64,000 nt of DNA from Paramacrobiotus metropolitanus (lineage: Eukaryota > Tardigrada > Eutardigrada > Parachela > Macrobiotidae). The stretch lies in contig NW_026570321.1 in assembly GCF_019649055.1 (NCBI RefSeq), positions 1 to 64,000 on the forward strand, given 5' to 3'. Position 1 is the stretch's first letter; every line of letters begins with the position of its first letter. Positions 20,082 through 32,086 of the stretch are shown piece by piece. A program made the translations under genes and the position numbers. Below the pieces are notes generated by a model. That model was not told the origin of the DNA. It worked only from the letters and a program-made list of their open reading frames with translations, and made no database searches.

Positions 20082-22293
20082 AACGTTTCCGATGTTTATA
20101 CGTTACTTGTACATAACTCATGGTGTCTGTGCATACGGTCATCGCCACCACATGACCATTAATTAACGGCATTTTGTTTACCAAATGTAGTGTGAATTTT
20201 GGATTTGATAATGCTGGTGACAGTTCCCGTGCGAATCCTTGATGTCACCAACACGATTAAATGGTTACTTGTATCGTTTGTGGTAAAGCTGGGAGGGGAA
20301 CACTGCCAAAACGTCCGCGGGGACATTTTTTGCCAGTCACAAGCGATGGTTTTTGTTACCATTATCAGAATGGGTAGTTCATAATGACAATATCAGCAGA
20401 ATATACCCGTTTTTGCTTAACATTTTAGAATCTGTGTCATAACTGGATGTTGCGAACAACGTTCAGTTTCATATACGGCTGCTTGACACTTCTGGCAGGA
20501 CATCCACTTCGGCCATCAGAAATTTGTGCCACCTATGAAAAACTAAGAAACCTAAGAAAATTAGAAAGATCGGCATTTGTGACATGTTCCCACGGACGTT
20601 TTTGTCGTACTCCTTGCCACTGTCACCTAAGTATGTAAATGGTAACCGTTTGGCTAGATTCATGACATAAAGGACCTATAAACAAAAGTTGCTTTTTAGG
20701 TCAATCAGTTTCCTTTTAAAAACGGTCAACGGTCAAAGGTTTAATCGGTTTCCTGCCATTGGCGTTACCACAACCAACAACTTAGACCGCATTGGGTAGC
20801 AAACACCACCGTGCTTATGTGCATTTGTGGGGGTGATCGCGCACAGCACTGCATAAAGAGACATTAAATTATCCACAAGAGCCGAATAAAATATGTTTTT
20901 ACGGTTTAAAACATTTATTCACAAATTCTACGTACAGACATGCAGACCGGGGCCAAAGACCAGGTGTTCCACTTGTCATTATGCTATCAGTTCTACCAAC
21001 CGGAATGCGATCATTAAATAATCGAAAAGGACTGCCTGCAGTAAAACGGAGTAACAAGAAATGCCCTGCCAGTCACCCTTTCCAATATTACTCGTACAGT
21101 AGTCCTGCTACGCTTTAAATGGTTATGCAGAGCCCGCAAAAAGCGAGTGCACTTTTCTCGTTAATAAAGTAACTGAGTGGTTATTGTGTGTACAGACTTT
21201 TCATACACGTACATTTGTACGACCATAATAACAATATTATTATGGTGTTGTGTACGACTGTACGAGTAGCCAAAAACACCGCGAGCTGCGCAAGCCAAAA
21301 AGGAGCACAATGATTCCTAATCGCACTCTGCTGTTATAACTCTGATTGTGAGCTGGATCCCGTGCAGAATAACGTAATTATATTCTAGAAATGCGATGAC
21401 GGGTGGTGTTACGTGACAGGAGGAATGTAGTATTCATGGTCAGACCGGTTTGGCTTCGAAAGGACAGCGCGAACGGTTGCGGGCGGTTCATGAATACACG
21501 GATCCCGACATCCATTCCAACCATTCCTTGGAAATATATGTACTTCCGTCACCTTTGGGCGCTCATTTAATTTGTGGTATTACTGTATATCGCATTGCCA
21601 TCTTGTGGATTAAGGAGAAAGTTATTCAAGAATTCATTTCAAACTGATATAGCTACATACGGAGTGGTCTTTTTTTAACTGCAACATTTTTCAAATACAA
21701 TGATAAACAAATGAGTGAAAAAAAACTGAAAGGGCTTATAATGCCTATATCTTCACATCTGTAAAACAACACTGTGGACAATTACTTTCCGTTTTACGGT
21801 AATTGTTTTCGCGCGTTTTGCATGGGGGTGGATCGAAAGTAATGGCGGCGCACCGGAGGTAACTGAAATCGATCTTTCGTCTTTCGCAAAATTAGGTCAG
21901 GTTACTGCGGCGCCTTGTGTTAGTGCCGTAACATATTAGTGGTCGCGTCCAAATTTTCTGATATAATGTGCTAGCTTTAGCATCTCTGAATTGCGACTTG
22001 CGCATAATGTCACACTTGTGCCAGCATTCACTAATTGAAGATGCCGTCACTTGCACGGGTATTTTACATATAAACCTGACGTGTCAGCGAGGGCAAACAT
22101 CTAAGCCGAGTGATTAAAGCTTAACCTACAGATTAAGTCAAAAGTAAACTTAGCCGGTAAGTAATTACGGCACTTCTACGTTATATTTGCCTAATTTCCG
22201 AATTACACCTTTTTCAGTTGTTGTCTCAAATTCTGCCTTAATCAAAATTATTTTTTTGTAGAGAAGTGTTCTTTGCCACGGTGAAGAATATCC
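20082..22293. other. Intergenic region between cyclase copies 1 and 2
   Basis: No gene is supported. It contains a short stretch with AAGAAACCTAAGAAA (about 20545), echoing the fold-back repeat core, and an inverted repeat around ATAATAACAATATTATTAT (about 21217-21243). The 21340-21600 block is shared with the upstream regions of copies 1 and 3. Confidence 0.55.
21340..21600 (+). promoter_or_regulatory. Upstream block shared by the tandem cyclase genes (copy 2)
   Basis: The counterpart of 480-720 and 32960-33190, about 0.7-0.95 kb before the copy 2 start codon. Similarity is strongest around GGCTTCGAAAGGACAGCG and CACCTTTGGGCGCTCATT. No reading frame is conserved across the three copies. Confidence 0.35.
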
Positions 22294-25200
22294 ATGGCCG
22301 GTATTTCCGGCACCAACTTAACTGACGTTATATCTGGCGTATCGTTAAACGAACCGCGGTGCAGTGAGGTGCGCTTAAATGTCCTAACGATGATCCTGCT
22401 GCGCACCGTGATAATAGGATCTCTGCCACGTCTCGGGCCAGCATATAAACTCTCCCTGCAACGCATCGCTGAGCTCTATCCGCAACTAAAGGTCCAACAA
22501 AGTATGCTGGTGGATGACAGTCCCCGTGATTGCTGGGATATGGCTGCCAACTCTGTCCGGTGGTCAGCTGAAACCGTTTTCAACCTTTCACTACAGTCGC
22601 AGGGGGATCCGTGTGCTTTAATCGTTTTCCAGTATCCAGATAAGTGCATTCATGCATTACGCTGTCTTGTATCTCAAGCCGTGTACTTCACTTAATTGCC
22701 GTCTTCTGCTTATCATATCAGTCCGTATAATATAGTACTATATACTGAAAAAGTACCCTAGTTGCTAGCATTGGGAAGAAACTAAATTTTGGTGGTTGTA
22801 GTAGGGGGGGGGGTTGGGATAGAGGGTATATACAGTAATTACTTCGTTGGGGTGGCCGGACAAAATGAGGAGATGCAGCATTGGAACACGTTATGCATGT
22901 AACGCAGTAAATTTTCCGGATACCAAAAGATTATTTGTACAATCTTAAGAAAACAAAAACAGCGTACTATCTAAAACAAGTTTTAACTAGCTAATCGTTA
23001 TCCCGAGAAGAGAATACAAGGGGGAATCTATAACTTTGTAAGGACAAGGGACAGCGAGGGATGCATTAGGTGCCGTGGACATAAACCCATACAATACGGA
23101 AAGTGCGACCTAGCCGAACCTGGTTTGCTTATGCTTACATTAAAATTTAAACCTGATTTGCTTATTGTTACAGTTAAAACGCGCGCGTATCAGTAAACTT
23201 AAACATGTTTCACGCCGTTTCTGACGTTTTTTAAGGTGTGATGATTTTCCGGAAGTGTATCCTATGACCAATGAGCTGGATCTACTAACGATTACAAGGT
23301 ATCTGACAGATGGATTCAAGCGTACATGTACATGTAAAACAGCACTCTGTTTGCAGTGGTTAGTTGATAATTACGAGTATGATACTTTATAAATACTTAA
23401 TTTCATGGCCGGCCAGTTGTTACTCATGGAAGAACCTTTGATAAAAATAATAATACTTATGTTGCCGACTTATGTACTTATGTTACTTATGTTGCCGACT
23501 TTTACTAATACATATTTGTGGAAATTTTACGGTAGATTATAACAGTAATAATGTTACATGGTGTCTGTGCTGATGATGTGGAGCCGCACACGTACTCTAC
23601 TGCTCGACAACCTTCGGGTTTGCTTGTACCCTGTAAATACAAAATGTCGGTTCAGTTTTCAGCGTATTGATGAACGGGCTGCGTGCGCTGCTTGAATACA
23701 AATACCGTTATACTATTGTCTATTGCTAATATTGTATTGTTTTAGTGTTCGCGGTATGGACAAGTTTGCGAGCCTAGCCAGCAGCAAGGGACCGACCTGG
23801 GTCACATTATCCAGCCAGCCCACGCCCGCTTACATTCGTTTTTATGTACAGCTGACAAACATGTTTTCTTGGCGGTCATTAGTTCTGGTCTTAGACATAA
23901 GTTTCAACGGGTTCTTCAACGAGTTCTGGAATAAGCTATCCATAGAGTTTACCATGAACAAGGACGGCTATCAAATTCATGCAGAAACGATCGATTCCAA
24001 AGCTGGACCTATTAACTACACAGAGCTCCTCACTCGTTTCAACGCAGTGTCACGTGGTAGGCTGCTGCTAAACTATCTAAAATATGATCGCAGCTCCAGT
24101 ACGGGTAGTTATTCTCTAGTTTTTGGATTAGAACGCTGCCATTCCTTGTACTTCTGTCGATAGTGACATTACTGACATACATAATTTTCTTACCTTTTAA
24201 CTTGCACTCGTACAACATACCGGTAAAGTGTCAAGACACAATTGAATCGATAAATCGATAATGCTGCTTAAAATGCAATTCTAGTGTACTTCTACTTTGG
24301 CCCTACGTTGGAATTTCGGAAAATGATGGTGGGTGGGTAGGTTACGTAAAACTTTACTCAAATCTACTAATCTGGTGACATGCCATTTCAGATCAAGGCC
24401 TGGGAACTCAACATGACCAATGGCGAACATGTAAGGCTGCGTGCGGTCCCACTCACAGCGAAAAGGGACTCCAAGCTTGATCTAGGGCCAATTACGTCAT
24501 CACTACCGTGTTGCAGGTGTACATTATTCTGTCGACTTTAAGACCCACAAATAAGCCAGCGTCAGGCTACCTTACTTGGGAAAACCGCGATCAGTTTGAC
24601 AGTGTCGCTAAACTTGCGTACCGATCGGTGCTCATTATGGAGCCAGATGACTCAATGTATGGCAGAACGGGAACAGACACCGAGCATCAGTTTTATGATT
24701 ATATGCGGAATCACTCTCGAATGGATTACAACTACACGTACGGACCTTTCGAAACGGTAATTTCCTGAAAGTTAGAATTACGTTTGAAAGCCGCTGATGG
24801 ATACGGAAACCGAGGGTGAACTAATTTTAGTTCTCACCGCACATTTCCGCTACGTACAATTCAATGCTCATGCTGGCTGAGGTACGTACAATGCATTTAG
24901 AAAAAAAATATACTTTTTATGCTTTGCTAACCGTAAGAAAGTGAAGATAAAAACCGTCTTGTTGTAATAATAATATGAATGTACGTGAGTAAACCTTATC
25001 AAAACCAGAGGAAACTTCTGTATTCAAGCAACCATTTCGTCGTTTCCTTATGAAATCTGCGTTAGTCGATTCTGGCAAACTCCCTCTTTATGAGAGCACA
25101 ATTCCTTCTTTATGAGAGGAGCATTTGCACGTACGTAGCAGAAACTGTATGCGCGTGTGGCCAGGTGATAGAAGAACTGCGCTTATCTGGTTCCGAAAAT

Positions 25201-28200
25201 GTCTGGCAGTCTGGGCGACAATTGGCTAAACTATTTACGAACCGGACCTTTGCAACTGACCTGGGCGAAATATATATGGACCCAACTGGACAGCGCCAAA
25301 TTATAATTAATGTAAACCAGTTGGATTGGAACACATCTCGAATTCGAGTATGAAATCACTATTATAAATTATTTAGAATGTCAATAATCGGTATGTTATA
25401 AATTTAATCGTTTGTTAGACTGTGTTCGCTCAAAGACCAGGCAGTGCGAAGGTGGAAATTGTTCGAAAAATACAATGGCCCGGCGTTTGGCCACCTCCCG
25501 ACGAACCGAAATGTGGATTCCGAGGGGACGCTCATGATTGTCGTCCACATGGTGAGTGATTGAAATCCGTATGGAATGCTTGTTGCACTTTGCTTGAAAT
25601 CAAGGCAAAACTATTGCCGGACCAGGTCGTCATCATGGATTGCGGATTAGGGAACTTTCCGAAACTCTGGTATAAGTCAGACATTCGGCAAACGGGGCAC
25701 AATGGGACCCATTACCGCTAAGGGATGAGCACGTTTGATGTCTGTTTGTAAATCTGTAAATGCGTACTGCACTACAGTATCTGTACATGGGCATAAATAT
25801 TGCAATCTCATTTTCTCGAGTTTTTGGCAACACAGTGTTGTGAAGCGCAAACCTCATCCATCATATATCATCCAGAAATGAATTCATGGAGAAAGAGAGT
25901 GCAAAATGCTGCACATGCTGTATAAGGAAATGGTCCAGTGCACTGCAGCCGGGTGCTGTGCGCACAAACGATTGTCGGGCCAATGCGTACAAGTTAATAG
26001 TCGTGAAATCCTACAAAATTCTTAATTCAAAAAAGTGTTTCGGAGTGCACGAAACACCGCCCGATACCGATATCACCCGCGCCATTTTCACTATTTGGCC
26101 GTGATTATTCAGGCAGATGAAATGTTATTTAGGTATATCTGGTACCCGGTTACTCTGTCTTCCTGCAAACGCTGTCTTATTGCTATGTCAGTCTATATCT
26201 TAATTTGTATATAACCTTTGCAGACAGCATGGTCACGATTGCTGTTTCTATCACAGTCACGCTTGTGGCGGCTACTGTTGCAGCTATCTGTACAAGGTAA
26301 ATACATATACAAATTAATTTCTTACCGGTGAAATTTTAAAATACTCTGAAGGGCCAAATGAAAGCTCTTACACGGAATTATAAGAATATCCATATTTTCT
26401 TGCTCTAGCTATGTCAGATATGGAAATTTGCTTCTGCGTTTGTGTTGGGAAATCCCATCCGATCAGCTACAACCGGTACACGAAATTTTTATAGTTTTAT
26501 TGAAAGCTGAAGTGTAATTAAAACCTGATGTCAGTATATACGATTACGGACATACGGTATAGTCTCTGGTGATGTGAAGCGCATTCTGTATATGTCTCAG
26601 ATAAAACGCATATTCCAAACGGAGGATTGTATTAATTAATATCATTATAAGAAACATATTTAATGTGGTGCTGAATGGTTCTAGCCAGAGAATTTATTGA
26701 AAAAGCAAGACAATGTGAGGGTGTATATCAAAGAGCAGCGCATGGTATATCTGGTTCCATTGGATGGAGTGCCTTCTGGGCTTAATAAGCAGTATCCTCG
26801 TCAAATTCAGTTTAGTGAAAAGGGAATCGGGATTCTGAGAGAAGTACGAATACCCGTAACAACAAGACAAGCTCATATCATCAAATCCGCTAAGCCATTT
26901 TCTTTTCCCAGGTCATGGGACTCGATCATCCAAATATAAATCGCCTTGATGGATTAACCATAATACAGATGTGTTGGTATTTTGTTTCGGATTACTGCAC
27001 TCGTGGTTCCCTGCCGGAGTTATTAAACAAGATGACCTTAGATGCTGATTTCCAAGCCAGTTTAATGCTCGATGCCCTAAAGGCAAAATATTTGCTTCAG
27101 CGCCTTCAATCTTATGAAACGTTACGATAACGTTCAGCGTTTTGTTACAGGGACTACGTGCTGTGCATCGGTCCACTTTAAAATATCACGGAAATCTCAA
27201 TGTAGACTCCTGCTTAATTGATAAAAACTTTACCCTTAAACTTGGGGAAGTTGGGTTCGCGCAAATCCGTCTTCATCATGCTCATGACATTCAACAGAAA
27301 GGAGATCCGACAGCAAACGAAAAGACTGCGTCAATACCTGGAGCGAAAGCAGACGTGCGGGACATCGCTCACGTCATGCTTAAGATCATCGTTCAAGACG
27401 ACAACGTGGGAGATTTTGCGAATCCAGGTTTACGATTGTAACAAGGCGTTAGACATCACTGGTGTTGCCATTGTTTTGCTGAAGATTAGCAAAGCTAAGG
27501 CCACAAACCAGAAAATTTAACAATTATGTGCTAGATAGACTTCTTGTGTTGACAGAGTCAGTAAACGATCCCACGAGTCGGAAAGCGAGCGTCTTGACGG
27601 GTCCATTTGCCGACCTTCTACCACTATTAACACCTTGTCGGGGAGGTGACCCGTCCGAACTTCCAGAATTCGATCAACTGCGGAAAAATGTTAAACTAAT
27701 TTTACGTCCATACGCCAAAGCATCATCTTTAACAGAAAAAATCCTTCGTCGCCTCGAAGCATACACTGACGAATTGGACAGCCAAGTAGCGCAGCGCACC
27801 ATTGACCTAGAAGAGGAGCGAAAACGCTGTGACAACTTGCTATGGGCTATGTTACCAAGGTCAGGGCTGTCGGCGGTGATAAATTTTTCAGCATCGTCTA
27901 AAGTTTTTTATTGCACAGCTTTTACCGGTCTGGTTTATAGTGGCGTTGTTAATGACCTTCGAAGAGGTCATACACCAGATGCGGAGTATTATCTGTCCAC
28001 ATCGATCATGTTTGTGTGAGTTTTATTTATAAATGCAATTTTCTAACAATAAGCGGTGACCACTATTGTCAACCGAATTTATGTGAAGGACGGTTTTGCG
28101 TTACTGTAGGGAGGTTACTGGGCTTGGTGCACTCATGTGCCAGATTGAACCCGAAGAATCGATGGCATTCCTTAACGAAGTGCGCTCTGGTTACTGCAAT

Positions 28201-28941
28201 TGAGTTCCATAATAAACGCCAAAAGAATTAGTGAGTCGCTTGGCTTGTGATTTGACATTTAAATTAAACAGGTTTTCTGCAAGTTCGATGGACTTCTTAA
28301 CAATCATGACGTTTACAAAGTCGAGACCATCAAAGAATCGTATCTGGTAGGTATTCAAACATAAGCATGAGCAGTTCTGAACGGAATTGAAGCTCTGCTT
28401 CTACAACAGGTTGCCAGTGGTGTGCCAAGACGAAATGAAAGTCGCCATGTTTATGAAGTGTGTGGTCTTGCTGTTTCTATGATGACCGCTTATTTGAAGA
28501 CCTTTGCGCTGCGTTTTGACGGAACGACAACACTGCGAGCTGGAATACATAGCGGATCGGTTGCCGCCGGCGTGGTCGGGCGAAAAGCACCTCGCTACTG
28601 TTTGTAAGCTGCTCTAAGTACTCGTAATTATATGTACAGACGGCACCGTACCACGGACATGACTGTACTCGTTGAACATTAACAGCCTAATGTTGAAAGC
28701 GTTTTTCTTGATAATTCCTTTTTGTAGGTTTGGTGACACCATTAATACAGCCAGTAGAATGATGAGCACCGGTGAGGATGGTAAAATCCACATTAGTCAC
28801 AACGCGGCGGACCAGCTGAAAAATAATTCTAAATTTGTGATCGAGCCGCGCGGGGTCATCGAAGTCAAAGGCAAAGGAATGCTGCAAACATACTGGCTGA
28901 TTTTGATCCCGAAAACCAATGCTAACCGAAATTTTTTTTAA
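22294..28941 (+). CDS. Receptor-type guanylyl cyclase, copy 2 (intact, 1030 aa)
   Basis: Exons: 22294-22643, 23236-23298, 23746-24056, 24285-24328, 24392-24430, 24517-24756, 24831-24881, 25165-25347, 25419-25551, 26224-26296, 26409-26475, 26685-26843, 26912-27082, 27151-27427, 27556-27859, 27941-28015, 28110-28179, 28272-28346, 28410-28603, 28728-28941. Lengths sum to 3093 bases with matching phases. The ligand-binding domain is about residues 1-472, the membrane helix 474-495 (exon 10) and the kinase-homology domain 520-770 (DHPNINRLDG, VSDYCTRGSLPELL, YHGNL). The dimerisation helix precedes AMLPR (822) and the cyclase domain is 823-1020. KVE, RYC, NTASR and KGKG, used for guanine and triphosphate binding, are kept. 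Both metal-binding Asp are Glu (FVEVTG, KESYL). No signal peptide was found at this start. Intron 13 is GC-AG. Confidence 0.9.
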
Positions 28942-29331
28942 GAAAGTAGAATCGCGCTTATAATTTTATTGTTCTTTGATATGTACTGGGAACCGGTGAA
29001 TTGCTGAAAATGCTATCCTTTGCAGTGTTAAGTAGGTACTTACATTAAAAAATACCTTGACCGCGCATGCATTCGGCCTTTTGCAGACAAAGCTAGACTG
29101 GTGCGATTTCTCGTATCCAAACTTCTCTTTGAAAGTTTATACTGAAAAGCGGAGTATTAACTCCATGATTGTGTCATTTATCTATTTTCTTTACAGTTAA
29201 CCTACCGAAGTCAGGCACCCGAAGGAGTGCGAATATCAAATTGAAAATTTGCAGTTCATAGTAAAATATTTCAATTAAGAAAAATTAATTTTTTGGGAAT
29301 TTCCGTGACCATAGGTCAAGCAGGGCGATAG

Positions 29332-29373
29332 CCTGCCAAACTGACAGGGATGGGCATCCTGCCATTTGGCAGG
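29332..29373 (+). repeat. CCTGCCA-GACAGGGATGG repeat, copy 1
   Basis: It begins CCTGCCAAACTGACAGGGAT, continues TGGGCATC, and ends with the palindrome CCTGCCATTTGGCAGG. Related words occur at 30336-30362 (inverted) and 30683-30703 (direct). CAGGGATGGGCA resembles the ends of some hAT elements, so an older element may be nested here. Confidence 0.6.
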
Positions 29374-30335
29374 TCACGCGCCGAAATTTGTAGAAAATTA
29401 CCGGAAGAGGGCACTGAGGAACACGACCACTTAAACAAAACGTTTTAGAACGCCCTACACTTCTCTGACATTAATGTGGTCATCGAGATGACCAGTGGTC
29501 AGTAACGCAGAAAATTGTGAAAATATATATTTCTTGGCGGCTAGTTGTTGAAAAAGGTACAGTGTCTACTTTGTTTACATAGAAAACCTTTTAGAATGAT
29601 CTTAAGTCAGAAAAGAAGCGACAGAATGCAATTTTTTCCAGTGAATTTGCGGTGGTTGTCGCTTAAGCACGCGTTTACATGCGTGTTGAGAACCTGTTGT
29701 TCTCTTCGTTGTTGCCGTTTACTTTTGGTGCTGACTAAGCTGACTTTTGGTGGACTTCTAAGTGAGTAAAGGGTACATCAGTAACAGTCTACGCAGCCTA
29801 CAAGAAGTCTTTGAGCGATAACCAGAGCGACAATCCGCACCGCACAACTAACAGTGAATGGTGTATAGCACACTGGCGGATAATTCATTTCCGCATGGTC
29901 ATTTCCGGTACCAACCGCTATAGCTCGGCAACTCCACAAAACCGATACGCCGGCAGCATGCAGCAACTAAGTACAATTTCAAAAAGCTGTATAACTACGT
30001 TTATACCTAAATTACGTTCACATTAATTAAATGATACTGTTCCGCCGTATGCCGGGCTAGGTAAAGTGCGCATATCATTCACTTTCTGAATGTAAATTCG
30101 GACTAGTCTCTGAAATTTCGATACCAAAAAAACAAAAAACAGTTATCTCTCGGTAATTCGCGTTAACTTCTATTATTTACACTGTGTTCGTATATAGTGG
30201 TACAAGTTTTTGACCATCAAAACACTAGAGTTTGTCCTACTCTTTTTTCTCAATTTTCTGATTACATGTCCGGTTTCCTATTATGTTTCTAAGATTTTAT
30301 GTAGAATTTGTAAAATTTATTGTTAAAGTAACACC

Positions 30336-30362
30336 GTGCCCATCCCTGTCAAACGTGGCAGG
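30336..30362 (-). repeat. CCTGCCA-GACAGGGATGG repeat, copy 2 (inverted)
   Basis: On the minus strand it reads CCTGCCACGTTTGACAGGGA and then TGGGCAC. It is inverted relative to the copy at 29332. The two could be the ends of a roughly 1-kb element, but the 8-bp flanks do not form a convincing duplication. Confidence 0.55.
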
Positions 30363-30682
30363 AAATTTTTAAATGACCATCCTTGTCCACTGTCTAGCTA
30401 TTTTGCAGACCATGCAATACTTTTGCAATGTCTGCCACAGGGCTGGCTTAAATGAATTATATGTGAATTATTGGTTGCTCGGGTGGTCGTGTGTACGGCC
30501 AAGACCTCCGCGAACCCCAAAAGTGCCATTTTGGTGACATTTGGTCACTTGCTGTGTGCCCCAACCATACTGCATATGATAGCCAAATTTTTAAAATGGC
30601 TGACAACATCCCTACTGTGGAATAAAATCACTAACTACGAGGTTTCTGCGTTGTGGGTTGCTACAGGAATTAAGTCCGCCAC

Positions 30683-30703
30683 CCTGCCATTTGACAGGGA
30701 TGG
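30683..30703 (+). repeat. CCTGCCA-GACAGGGATGG repeat, copy 3
   Basis: It starts CCTGCCATTTGACAGGGATG, in the same direction as the first copy, 11 bp from the right end of the TTAA-flanked insertion. Confidence 0.6.
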
Positions 30704-30718
30704 TCGGGAACGGGTTAA

Positions 30719-31648
30719 GCATAAAATTGATTAATACAATGAAATTTGCCCGTGTACATTTACGTACACTGTACGGAACTAAGCGATCGTGGTAAAAAAT
30801 AAAAAAATGCTTTTGATAAAATACAATGTGCATTCTATAACCTTTGAATACTCGACTCAGACCTCTGGAAAATGCTTTCCTTTTTGCCCTTTTGTTGCTA
30901 ACTGGTAAGTGTCTAATTTTAATATTTGAGCTGCTTAGCAGAGTGACTGCGCTTTCGATACAATTTTGTTATTTGTCATGGAAGTCAGAGTACCGACCAC
31001 GATACAATCAGAAAAGGAGCAGACTCCTCTTAAACTGGTTGGAGTCCTGGGGATGGCCCAGCAGCCCAGCTAACTACGAAGAAGATCAGGAGCAAGACAG
31101 GAGCTGCTGAACCTCAGGAATCCCTACTGAAAACATGAGACATACACAAGAATACGTGCTATACTTACCTGCTCCGAAACGCTAGACGAAAACAGAAGCG
31201 ATAGACAATACTGGAAATAAAGGGCGAAGCAAGAGCATGGTCAAGTGAGAAACAGAGATCATCACGTTACACGGCTAGATAGTCCGACAGGTGACTGCGC
31301 AATGCCCGTGAAAAAATGCATATGGGAACCGAACAGTTGAGTAAAAGCTATCAAAGATCTAAAGTTGTACGATGTACCTCACTCGAAAGCGTAGACCAAA
31401 GCAACCGGTGAGTCTAAGTAATCACACCGTGAGATCAGAGCTTGCTGGAATAACAAAACGTTTATCCTACCCTAGTGCTCCGCTGAGCTTGAAATACCAT
31501 CCAGAACACGAACAACAGCCGTTTGTTACACTACGTGTACCTATCATACATAATAAAAACTATCATACCGAATTACAGATATACAGTAACTGTAAGAGAT
31601 CGCGAGAGGAGACTTAGACAGACAGTGAGAAGTAGAGAAGGAAAGTAC
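30719..31648. other. 3' flank of cyclase copy 2, no gene recognised
   Basis: The first part (about 30720-30880) resembles 40975-41240 downstream of copy 3, so it belongs to the duplicated unit. Short open frames (for example 30844-31110) have no recognisable domain. I see nothing else I can support. Confidence 0.5.
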
Positions 31649-31799
31649 GTACAAGCTTGTCCGGTAATTTCCTACGTAAAGGTACTGACAGCACATATTT
31701 AGCGCGTAGTTAGCGCTATGGCAATTGTCACTACACTACGTCATGAATTTGTATATTTCGCTGTATTGATTCGTCAGAAATTACCGGACAAGCTTGTAC
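31649..31799. mobile_element. 151-bp inverted-repeat element (MITE-like)
   Basis: Perfect 23-bp terminal inverted repeats (31649-31671 and 31777-31799, core ACAAGCTTGTCCGGTAATTT) enclose about 105 bp of AT-rich DNA. The ends are partly palindromic (GTAC, AAGCTT), so the exact target duplication cannot be fixed. The size and structure fit a small non-autonomous DNA transposon. Confidence 0.65.
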
Positions 31800-32086
31800 A
31801 AGATGTGTATGTACATATAGAGGGATGCCCTATGCACGTCAGTGGCTAATACCTGCAAAGATTTCCACACGCGCACATTATCGGGCTTTATACAACGCAC
31901 CCGCATCCATAACAACAAAAAATAGGTGCACAAGACAACAAGGAAGATTCAATAATTCCTCCGCTCTGGAAGTAGATACCCGTGTAGACGAACGTAATTA
32001 TACAGACGAACCCTCGATTCACGCTACTCAAACACTTTGTTTACCGGTTACTGCCGCATTTAGCAAGAGTTGACGCAACGGATCAC

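Larger units (their letters stand above)
29197..30718. mobile_element. TTAA-flanked insertion, piggyBac-like non-autonomous element
   Basis: A 1514-bp stretch (29201-30714) lies between two TTAA copies (29197-29200 and 30715-30718). The matching place downstream of copy 3 has a single TTAA (40971-40974) with similar flanks on both sides, which is an empty site. The ends start TTAACCTACCGA on the left and, complemented, TTAACCCGTTCCCGA on the right. Duplication of TTAA is the hallmark of piggyBac elements. No transposase ORF was seen. Inside are three copies of a CCTGCCA...TGACAGGGATGG word. Confidence 0.55.

Noticed and set aside
22804-22813. Run of ten G followed by TTGGG as a G-quadruplex element
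   Set aside because: A single homopolymer in intron 1 of copy 2, not conserved in the other copies. Length may be unreliable in assembly.
25090-25164. Open reading frame directly before exon 8 of copy 2 (and 36797-36871 in copy 3)
   Set aside because: The acceptor at exon 8 is conserved in all four copies. The open intron sequence is shared only by the recently duplicated copies 2 and 3.
30844-31110. 88-codon ORF with a hydrophobic start downstream of copy 2
   Set aside because: The matching DNA behind copy 3 does not keep the frame, and no domain is recognised.
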